From Palsa-1447 sp964414785 (GTDB taxonomy: Bacteria > Verrucomicrobiota > Verrucomicrobiia > Opitutales > Opitutaceae), in the NCBI GenBank assembly GCA_964414785.1, contig CAYPXZ010000007.1, positions 59,275 through 123,274 of the forward strand: a stretch of DNA of 64,000 bases, in the 5' to 3' direction. The first letter of the stretch is position 1. Each line of letters starts with the position of its first letter. The position numbers were made by a program, and so were the translations under genes. Below, piece after piece: positions 45,150 through 52,411 of the stretch. Under the pieces are notes generated by a model, which saw only the letters and a list, made by a program, of their open reading frames with translations, had not been told where the DNA came from and searched no databases.

Positions 45150-45158
45150 GAGACTCCG

Positions 45159-46294
45159 CTACTGGGCGTCGTAGATCTCGACGAGCGCGACGCCAGTCCC
45201 GCCGCTCGCGCTCGTGACTTGGACCGAATAGGTGCCGGGCTGCAGGGTGAGGATCAACGCCGCGTCCTTGCTGCCGGAAGGCAGCGGAAACGCCCCAACC
45301 TGGGCCGAGACGCTCGTGACCTGCGCGGCCGTGCTTGTCCCAGTTCCCCATGCGGAATTGCTGGCAACCTGCGTGCTTCCCGAGAAGACGGTGAGCTGCG
45401 GATCGGCGAGGACGCCGGGGACGCCGAACTGGGAGAGGGCGGGGCCCACTCCGCGGATGAGGACGGTCTTGGGGGCGCTGCCGGCGATGGCGAACCCGCC
45501 AATCAGCGCACCGACTCCGGAGGAGACGTTCATGCGAGCCGAGACGTTAATCAGGGAGGATCCGGAATTGCCGCCCGTGTCGTAGATCTCAACGAGGCCG
45601 ACCCCCGATGTGGCGTTCGCCGTCACCAGGCCCGTCGTGTGGGTGCCGTTGTTGAGCGTGACCATCATCGCCGAGTCCTTGCTGCCATCAGGGAGCGCAA
45701 ACGCCCCGACGCTGAGCGATGCAGCCGCGATCTGAACGCCGTCGTTCTGCCCGTTGCTGTTGACCTGCCAGTTGTCATTGGTGGCGATCGACGCGCCTGC
45801 GCTGTTGTCCAGCGTGAGGATGGGATCCGCGAGAAAGTTCGTGATTCCGAACGCCGCAAGTCCCGGGCCGATGCCTCGGATGAGAAGGTTCTTCCCGTCG
45901 CCCGAGATGACGAATCCCAGGATCAACGTGCCTGCCCCCGGGCTCGAGATGGCCCTGGCGGAAAAGTTGACGATGTGGCTTGAGGCGATGGTGATCGTCA
46001 GGGTGCTCGAGCTTGAGCCCGAGGAGTTCGTGGCCGTGATCGTCACGTTGAACGTGCCCGGCGCCGTGGGGGTGCCGGTGATCTCACCGGTAAGAGAATT
46101 GATTGTCAGGCCGGGCGGCAGCCCGGTTGCCGTGAAACTCGTGGGCTGGCCCGTGGCCGAGATCGTTACGGGGGAGATAGGAGCACCGGAATCGCCTGAT
46201 ACAGTACCGGGGGGGGTGATGACCGGCGAGCCGGCAGTACCGCTTCCGGAAGTCCCGCCGCCCGACGTTCCGCCACCAGATGTGCCACCGCCAG
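45159..46294 (-). CDS. C-terminal part of the ice-binding-like protein: Gly-Thr-Ser linker, Ig domain, twin modules
   Basis: Partial at its 5' end, where the frame runs into the N gap. Read from the gap, it begins with a GGGTS-type linker repeated at least three times. A putative-Ig (He_PIG type) domain follows, with TGLPPGLTINSLTGEITGTP ahead of TFNVTITATNSSGSSS. Then come two copies of the shared roughly 130-residue module, with IVNFSARAISS...VISG and LINVSARMNVS...AIAG starts and GVGLVEIYD / GVALVEIYDAQ ends. The same linker appears on the other side of the gap at the end of the DUF3494 protein, so both pieces are almost certainly one gene. The two readings are out of frame only because the gap is a 100-base placeholder. 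Confidence 0.85.
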
Positions 46295-46440
46295 NNNNNN
46301 NNNNNNNNNNNNNNNNNNNNNNNNNNNNNNNNNNNNNNNNNNNNNNNNNNNNNNNNNNNNNNNNNNNNNNNNNNNNNNNNNNNNNNNNNNNNNNGTTCCG
46401 CCACCCGAGGTTCCGCCGCCCGAGGTTCCGCCCGATCCGC
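46239..46440 (-). repeat. Gly-Thr-Ser linker microsatellite spanning the assembly gap
   Basis: Short units encoding GGGTS / GGTS recur on both flanks of the N run. Low-complexity repeats of this kind commonly break short-read assembly, which explains the gap. Confidence 0.85.
46295..46394. other. Assembly gap (100 N)
   Basis: Exactly 100 undefined bases, the usual placeholder for a gap of unknown size. It lies inside the Gly-Thr-Ser repeat of the ice-binding-like gene. Confidence 0.98.
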
Positions 46441-47272
46441 CCGCCGAGGCTACGACGGCGGAGCCATTGAGGGTCAATGCACCGGTCCAGTCGCTGCTTC
46501 CTGCACCCCCGAGCGCATTGACCGTGCCGGGACCCGCAAAGGTGACGGCTGCGTTCAGCGCAAGGAATCGGACCCCGCTGTTGCCGAGGAGCTTCGTGCT
46601 GCCGGTGAAGCTGATGCTCGTGTAGGCAATGTAATTGCCGAGTACCGTGCTGTTGTCGCCGATCACTATGGCGCCCGTCGCTGCGTTCCAGAATATGGCG
46701 TCATCGCTGCCTCCGTTGGAGCCCGCATTGATGACCGTCACCGATGAATTGAAGGCGGTCGTGAGACCCGTGCCGAACTGGAAGACCCAGTACACGTTGT
46801 TCTTGCCCTGGGCATCCAGGACAAGCGCGCCGGTCAACGTCGCCGCCGCATTCCACCTGTAGACTCCGGGAGGAAGGGGCCCCAGGTTAGCCATATCGAC
46901 ATTTGAATAATTCGCGGTCTCCGGCATTGCAGCCAAGCCCGTCGCGGCCACCTGAAGGTCGGCCTGGGCCTGCTGGGTTGCTCCACCGGTGCTGATGATT
47001 CCCGCGGCTCCCGCTGTGAGCGTCGTCCCCGATATCGTCCCGGGAGGAAATCCCGTGATATTGGTGGTCGCCGCCGGAAAGAGGCCGACGTCTCCATTGA
47101 CGATGGAGAACCCCGTGCCTGCGACGGTGATGCCCTGTCCGGCAAGGACCGAGAAGTTGCCCGCTGTCTTGAGGATCGACTGCGCGGATGCGGAAGAGGA
47201 CGCGCCGAGGATAATCGCGATGGCGGCGGCTGAGAACGTGGGGAGGCGGTGTTTCATGTTATTTTTCTGCAT
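46395..47272 (-). CDS. N-terminal part of an exported ice-binding-like (DUF3494) protein
   Basis: Partial at its 3' end, at the gap. It starts at ATG 47272 (MQKNNMKHRLPTF) or ATG 47257, with a signal peptide ending at SSASAQ. The DUF3494 domain is clear: NFSVLAGQGITVAGTGFSIV, NGDVGLFPAATTNITGFPPG, NVYWVFQFGTGLTTAFNSSV, TAFNSSVTVINAGSNGGSDD, GAIVIGDNSTVLGNYIAYTS and GNSGVRFLALNAAVTFAGPG. DUF3494 proteins are beta-solenoids that bind ice in cold-adapted microbes; some act as adhesins. The linker, Ig domain and twin modules that follow would hold it at or outside the surface. Adhesion rather than freeze protection is possible. Confidence 0.88.
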
Positions 47273-47601
47273 GGACACTCGCCCATATGGAGCCCTGCGG
47301 CCTGTCGCGGGAAACCGGGTTGAATGAGGGGTTTACCACGTGATGCCACCATACGCGCCCGTCCTTCCATCCGAAATGGGGTGTAGTAGGTAACGCCTGG
47401 ATCGTGCGGTCGCAGCCCGCCGAATACGCCGTCCATTATATATACAAAGCAAACGGACGGGTTCCAGGGCACACGGACTCGCCGGCAGAGTGTCGTGCCT
47501 ATCGGATCATGGCAGTTCGTCAGCGCCGGGATCCCATCGCATGCGCGGGACCGAGGGCCACGCTCGGGAGCCCGACGTCGATCGAACAAAATGCGCCGAG
47601 C
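47273..47601. other. Intergenic region between the ice-binding-like gene and the GH127 gene
   Basis: About 330 bases with no convincing gene. It holds a TATAAT on the minus strand (listed separately) inside an AT-rich ATTATATATACAAAG stretch, which is a likely promoter zone for the ice-binding-like gene. The rest shows nothing I recognise. Confidence 0.45.
47435..47440 (-). promoter_or_regulatory. Possible -10 box (TATAAT) of the ice-binding-like gene
   Basis: A perfect TATAAT reads toward the gene, about 163 bases ahead of its ATG. It stands in a short AT-rich island in otherwise GC-rich DNA. No matching -35 hexamer at 17 bases was found. Confidence 0.3.
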
Positions 47602-49563
47602 CTACGCCTTGCGCTTGAACCAGACCGTCATCGGGGCCAGGCCCCGGTTATTCCACGCAAAATAGGGGATCGCCGTGACCCGTGTTGTCTTGGGCTCCGC
47701 GGGGAGCGCCACTCCGTCGATGTCCAGGACCGTCACCCCGCCGAGCAGGTCTCCCCTGTAGTCCGGCACGACCGTCGCCGAGGAGGGCACCGCAAGCTCA
47801 TCGAGCAGGCCGTTGCTCTGGAGGTTCTCGACGCAGTAGACGACCGGGCCCCGCTCAAAGGCGATGCGGTTCTGGGTCGAGCTCACGAACCAGTTCCCGC
47901 GCACCGTGCGCACCGGCATCGGGAGAGAGATCTCGATCGTGTCGCCCTTCCGCCAGGCCCGGCCGATGACGGCATAGCCGCGGTCCAGCCCAGCCTGCAT
48001 CTCGGCGCCGTTGACCCGAACCGTCCACGCCGCCTGCTTCTCCGGCTCGTAGGAGTAGAGGTCCGAAGGAACAGGCTGCCCCTGCGCCCATCCCGGAATC
48101 CGCACCCGGAGAGAGAACATCGCCGGGGTTTCAGGCGACACCTCGATCCGGACGACCCCGTCCCAGGGGTAGTTCGTTGCCTGGACGAGGCGAACGCCGG
48201 TCCCCGCGACGACCGCGCGACCCTCGCTCTGACCAAAGAGGTTCACGTAGAGCGAGTCGTCGCGCACCGCGTAGAAGGAGCCGCCCAGCGAGGCAAGGGT
48301 GCGCATCAGGTTAGGGGGGCAGCAGGCACAGCCGAACCAGGGAGCCCGGCCGGCGCAGCCGGCGTTGTTCTTCGCCTTGCCGTCGTAGGCTACAGGATTC
48401 GTGTAGAAGAACCGGTCGCCCGAATTCGATACCCCGCTGATGAAGCCGTTGTAGGCCGTCCGCTCGAACACGTCCATGTACTTGGCGTCGCCGCTCAGCA
48501 GGAACATCCGTTGATTCCACATCATGAGGGCCACGGCGGCGCAGGTCTCGTTGTAGCCCTCGTCCGGCAGGTCGTAGTCCCCGCCGTAGGCCTCGCCCTT
48601 CTCCAGGGCCCCGACGCCCCCCGTCAGGTAGAGCTTCTTCTCGACCACGTTCTGCCAGATCCTCCCGATTGCGGAGACGTACCGGCGGTCCCCGGTCAGG
48701 GCTGCGACGTCAGCCATCGCGCAGTACATGTAGTTCGCCCGCACGGCATGGCCGACCGCCTCGTCCTGGTCCACCACGAGCTTGTGCCTCTGGTTGTACT
48801 GGGGCCCGCGGGGACCCCGGGCATCCAGAAACTTCTTCGCGAGCTGGAGGTAGCGCGGGTCGCCGGTGACCCGGAAGAGCTTCACGAGGCCCATCTCGAC
48901 GATCTGGTGGCCCGGGGCGACGATGGGGCGGTCCTCCCCGAACTCGCGCCAGAGGAGTTCCGCGTTCCTCAGGCACACGTCGAGCAGCTTGCGCTTCCCG
49001 GTGGCCTGGAAGTTGGCCACTCCCGCCTCGTAGAGATGGCCCGAGCAATAGAGCTCGTGGCTCAAGAACGGCTCCATCTCCCAGCGCTTCTCGCCGATCC
49101 ATTTGTGCGCGGGCGAGTCGGGATGCATCGTCCTGAAGGTGTAGAGGTAGCCGTCGGCCTCCTGGGCCGCCGCGATGCGGTCGATCCATGCGTCGATCTG
49201 GGCCTCCAACGCCGCATCCGGCTTCATGCTCAGCACATAGGAGGCTCCCTCGATCGCCTTGTACGCGTCGGTGTCGTCAAAGGGGAACTCCGTAACGGGG
49301 GTGTTCTCAAACGTGGCGTCCCCCGCGGCCCTTCGCCGCAGGGTCTCCGCCGCGAGGTCGAAGTTGCGCATGCGCCCGGAGTCCTCGCACTGCTTCAGCG
49401 CGAAGGGCAGCGTCACCGTGCGGTTGACCTCCTGCTTGGCCTGCCAGAATCCCCCGGTCATGCGCACGTCCGTGAAGGGGACGGGCCGGACCGGATAGTC
49501 GGCAGCCGATGCCCGGGCGAGAACGAGTCCAAGTACGGCTGCCGGCAGGAGTGAAAGCTTCAT
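47602..49563 (-). CDS. Exported GH127 beta-L-arabinofuranosidase
   Basis: The 653-residue enzyme has a signal peptide (MKLSLLPAAVLGLVLARASA). The helical barrel domain and C-terminal beta region match GH127 (DUF1680). Zinc/catalytic residues of HypBA1 have clear equivalents: Glu339 and Cys341 in YNETCAAVAL, Cys414 and Cys415 in FGCACCPPNLMR, where one Cys acts as nucleophile. GGFWQAKQEVNR and EKRWEMEPFLSHELYCSGHL are also typical. It would release L-arabinofuranose from plant arabinans or glycoproteins in the periplasm. No arabinose-use genes are adjacent. Confidence 0.93.
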   Translation of the reverse strand: MKLSLLPAAVLGLVLARASAADYPVRPVPFTDVRMTGGFWQAKQEVNRTVTLPFALKQCEDSGRMRNFDLAAETLRRRAAGDATFENTPVTEFPFDDTDAYKAIEGASYVLSMKPDAALEAQIDAWIDRIAAAQEADGYLYTFRTMHPDSPAHKWIGEKRWEMEPFLSHELYCSGHLYEAGVANFQATGKRKLLDVCLRNAELLWREFGEDRPIVAPGHQIVEMGLVKLFRVTGDPRYLQLAKKFLDARGPRGPQYNQRHKLVVDQDEAVGHAVRANYMYCAMADVAALTGDRRYVSAIGRIWQNVVEKKLYLTGGVGALEKGEAYGGDYDLPDEGYNETCAAVALMMWNQRMFLLSGDAKYMDVFERTAYNGFISGVSNSGDRFFYTNPVAYDGKAKNNAGCAGRAPWFGCACCPPNLMRTLASLGGSFYAVRDDSLYVNLFGQSEGRAVVAGTGVRLVQATNYPWDGVVRIEVSPETPAMFSLRVRIPGWAQGQPVPSDLYSYEPEKQAAWTVRVNGAEMQAGLDRGYAVIGRAWRKGDTIEISLPMPVRTVRGNWFVSSTQNRIAFERGPVVYCVENLQSNGLLDELAVPSSATVVPDYRGDLLGGVTVLDIDGVALPAEPKTTRVTAIPYFAWNNRGLAPMTVWFKRKA

Positions 49564-49626
49564 GGGGTGCCGTTCACTTCAGGACATCGCCCGAAAAAAG
49601 GCCAACCCGATCCAAGACCGGCCCCT

Positions 49627-49821
49627 TCAGCAGGGCTGGTGGCCCCAGTCCGTCTCCTTGAGCTCCTTCTCGTAGAGAGCCATCTGCTCCTCGGGTGTCA
49701 GCTTAGGGGCCGCCGGCGCCGGCGATCCCGGAGATTCCGCGGCAGCCAGCGGCGCTGGGATCTGAGGCCGGCTGTCTTCACCCGGCTTGGGCTCCGCAGC
49801 CTCGGACTCTGTCTTTTCCAT
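49627..49821 (-). CDS. Small Pro/Ala-rich protein with conserved C-terminal motif
   Basis: A protein of about 64 residues from ATG 49821 (a longer reading starts at 49863). The N-terminal half is Pro-, Ala- and Glu-rich and probably disordered. The last 25 residues form a predicted helix ending in KELKETDWGHQPC, which looks like a conserved short motif, with a terminal Cys. It lies between lpxD and GH127 on the same strand. I recall similar short endings in other Verrucomicrobiota proteins but know no function. Confidence 0.6.
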   Translation of the reverse strand: MEKTESEAAEPKPGEDSRPQIPAPLAAAESPGSPAPAAPKLTPEEQMALYEKELKETDWGHQPC

Positions 49822-49859
49822 CTTAATGGGGTGCAGAATAGCAGGGTGACCCTCGGCTG

Positions 49860-50903
49860 TCACGATTCTCCGGGGTGATCCCCTGCCCCGCCGGAACCCG
49901 CCATCTTCTTCTCCAATTCACGAACCCTAAGCAGGATCTCCGGGAGCTTCTGGATGGCGACCCACTGGCGCTTCGCCTGCTTGTCGGGCACCGCGGGCAT
50001 GCCGAGGACGACCTCCTTGTCGGCCACGTCGCGCATGACCCCGGATTTCCCCCCGACCGTCACCTGCTGGCCCAGCTTGAGATGGCCCGCGATCCCCGAC
50101 TGCGAGGCGATGACCCCGTAGTCCCCGAGATGGGTGCTTCCCGCAAACCCCACCTGGCCCATGATCAGGCAGTGCCGGCCGATCTGCACGTTGTGGGCGA
50201 CATGAACCAGGTTGTCGATCTTGGTGCCGTCCCCGATGACCGTCGGCCCCAGGGCCCCGCGGTCGATGGCGGAGTTGGCGCCGATCTCAACGTCGTCACC
50301 GATGACGACGGTGCCCACCTGCGGAATCTTGAGGTGCCTTCCCTGGGAGAAGACGTAGCCGTATCCGTCGGAGCCGACGACCGTGCCCGCGTGGATCGCG
50401 ACCCGGTTGCCGATCCGGGTTGCCGGGTAGACCACCACGTTCGGGTAGAGCCGGACGTCGTCGCCAATGACGCAGTCGCGCCCGACGTGGTTGCCACCCA
50501 TGAGCGCCGAACGGGCGCCAATCGTGGCGCCGGGGCCGACCACGCAGCCGGGGCCGATCTGCGCCGTCGCATCAATCCGGGCCGAGGCGTCGACGCAGGC
50601 GCCCGGGTGCACGCCGGCGACGGCGGCCTCGGGCGGGTGGAAGAGCGCCAGCGCCCTGGCGGCGGCGACCCTCGGATTCGCCACGCGGATGACCACCTTC
50701 GTCGCCGAGGCCGAGTCACCCGAGCAGAGGATAGCGGAGGCCAGGCCGGCCTCGGCCGCCGCGAAGTACGAGTCCTTCTCGGCGAACGTCAGGTCTCCCG
50801 GGCCCGCCCTGTCGGCGGAGGCGAACCCCGTCAGCACTATGGAGGGGTCCCCGACGACCTCACCGCCGAGTTCCCTGGCTATGTGGCCGGTCGTAATGCT
50901 CAT
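49860..50903 (-). CDS. lpxD: UDP-3-O-acylglucosamine N-acyltransferase LpxD
   Basis: LpxD adds the second (N-linked) hydroxyacyl chain in lipid A synthesis. The 347-residue protein has the N-terminal uridine-binding domain (ADRAGPGDLTFAEKDSYF), then a long left-handed parallel beta-helix of hexapeptide repeats (GPGCVVGPGATIGARSALMG). The catalytic His is His237 in VHVAHNVQIG. A C-terminal helix (KLPEILLRVRELEKK) matches the family trimer. Its presence shows the organism makes lipid A and so has a true outer membrane. No other lpx genes are adjacent. Confidence 0.95.
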   Translation of the reverse strand: MSITTGHIARELGGEVVGDPSIVLTGFASADRAGPGDLTFAEKDSYFAAAEAGLASAILCSGDSASATKVVIRVANPRVAAARALALFHPPEAAVAGVHPGACVDASARIDATAQIGPGCVVGPGATIGARSALMGGNHVGRDCVIGDDVRLYPNVVVYPATRIGNRVAIHAGTVVGSDGYGYVFSQGRHLKIPQVGTVVIGDDVEIGANSAIDRGALGPTVIGDGTKIDNLVHVAHNVQIGRHCLIMGQVGFAGSTHLGDYGVIASQSGIAGHLKLGQQVTVGGKSGVMRDVADKEVVLGMPAVPDKQAKRQWVAIQKLPEILLRVRELEKKMAGSGGAGDHPGES

Positions 50904-50979
50904 GTATTGGGGGGTTGGACAATCGGACCGTCCCGCGGGGAGACGGCCTGGGGTGCGGAAAAAGAGCGAAGCGAATGCC

Positions 50980-51942
50980 CTAGAGGCCCTGGACGCCGAC
51001 CATGCGCTGGTTCTCGACGTCCCAGACCTTGAGGCTCAGGCATTCCCTTATGTCGGCAAAGCTCAGCGAGGTCGTCTTCGGGTTCTGGAGCCCGGGAATG
51101 CGCCTCATCACCTCCGGCAGCCTGTAGAACGGGATGCGGGCGTTGAGGTGGTGGATATGGTGGTAGCTGATGTTGGCCGTGAACCAGCCCATGACCGGGC
51201 CCGTTCGCATGAAGCTCGACGACTCGAGGGCCGCCTTCTCGTAGGTCCAACCCCCCTGGTCGCTGAACGAGACGCCGGGGAAATTGTGCTGGGCGTAGAA
51301 GAAATAGCTGGCGACCGCGTACGTGATCATGAACGGGATCACCAGGGAAAGCAGGAGCGCCGTCCAGCCGCCGTAGACGATGAGGGCCGCCCCGATGGCG
51401 AAATGGATGACAAGTGCAGCGAGGCAGTCGAGGTGCCGGCGCGGGTAGTTGATGAGCGGGTTAAGGCACATCCCGAACAGGAACATGACGAGGTAGCCGA
51501 AAAGGATCGTGAGGGGATGCCTCACAAAAAGGTAGGCGAACCGCTGCAGGCGCGAGCTCTTCACGAACTGGTCCTTCGTCATGATCGGGTACGAGCCGAT
51601 GTCCGAGCCCCGGAGCTTGGAATTGTGCTTGTGGTGGTGGTTGTGGGAGCTGCGCCACACGCTGCTCGGCGTCAGCGCAAGGATGCCGAAGACCTTCATC
51701 AGCATCTCGGCAGGCCTGGAGCGCGAGAGGATGGCGTGGTGCTGCTGGTCGTGGTAAATCACGAACAGGCGCATGAGGACGAACCCGGCGAGCAGGCAGG
51801 AGGGTATCCTCACGAGCAGGGGCAGGTGCCAGCTGGTGCCCGCGATGGCGGCGCCGAAAAGGGCCAGCGCCGAGAGTACATGCCACCAACTCTTGCGCGG
51901 ATCATCCCGTGCAAATTGCTTGGTTGCTGAAACCAATGCCAA
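50980..51942 (-). CDS. Membrane fatty acid desaturase
   Basis: This 320-residue integral membrane protein has the three His boxes of acyl-lipid desaturases: HDQQHH (64-69), HNHHHKH (100-106) and HHIHH (261-265). An additional His occurs in AQHNFP (218-220). The hydrophobic segments around 30-60, 135-160 and 175-210 fit a desaturase membrane topology. It should introduce double bonds in lipid acyl chains, useful in the cold. This fits with the ice-binding-like neighbour only loosely. It is divergent from the arylsulfotransferase-domain gene. Confidence 0.9.
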   Translation of the reverse strand: MALVSATKQFARDDPRKSWWHVLSALALFGAAIAGTSWHLPLLVRIPSCLLAGFVLMRLFVIYHDQQHHAILSRSRPAEMLMKVFGILALTPSSVWRSSHNHHHKHNSKLRGSDIGSYPIMTKDQFVKSSRLQRFAYLFVRHPLTILFGYLVMFLFGMCLNPLINYPRRHLDCLAALVIHFAIGAALIVYGGWTALLLSLVIPFMITYAVASYFFYAQHNFPGVSFSDQGGWTYEKAALESSSFMRTGPVMGWFTANISYHHIHHLNARIPFYRLPEVMRRIPGLQNPKTTSLSFADIRECLSLKVWDVENQRMVGVQGL

Positions 51943-52411
51943 TCCTGTCGCATTTTCCGTCAGTCGACAGGCATTGTCTTGGAACGGGGTTCAAATGTCG
52001 ATGGATGCTTTCGGGATGCGCGGGCCCTTAACGAAGGCGGCGACGTCGGCAGCGCGTTACCTGGCGACAGCTTTCGGCAGGCCGTGAAATGCCCCAACCC
52101 GAAACCGGAAGGCCTTCTCGCCGTCACAAGGGCGAATGAAGGCCGTGTATTCCATAAGCCGAAAGAAACAGCCGACGGCCTTTTGAGAAGGATACCTTCT
52201 TCCCAGTAGACTGAAACAATTACCGAAATATCATATATTAAGACGCTTGCGCGATTTTGGTCCAGTTTGCGGATTGCCCGCGTAACATTTCCGTAACTAA
52301 TACGTCCTACCCGCTGGCGCCCACGCCTGACACTTTTTCGCCAACAGAGGTCTATGGCATCCTTGCCGATTCCATGAATCCGCATCCCCCAACTCTACTC
52401 CGATAGAGGCC
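51943..52411. other. Divergent promoter region, AT-rich in part
   Basis: Between the desaturase (left) and the ASST-domain gene (right). The strip 52190-52320 is markedly AT-richer than its surroundings (AATTACCGAAATATCATATA) and probably contains the promoters. A TTGCGG near 52266 with a TAACTAAT-type segment downstream is a weak candidate. Short open frames on both strands show no recognisable motif. Confidence 0.4.

Noticed and set aside
45159..47272. A frameshift or gene fission in the ice-binding-like gene
   Set aside because: The apparent frame difference comes from the 100-N placeholder. Both flanks carry the same linker repeat, so an assembly gap explains it better.
51960..52209. Small open frames on both strands between the desaturase and ASST-domain genes
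   Set aside because: Short, without motifs, and placed in a divergent promoter region with shifting composition.
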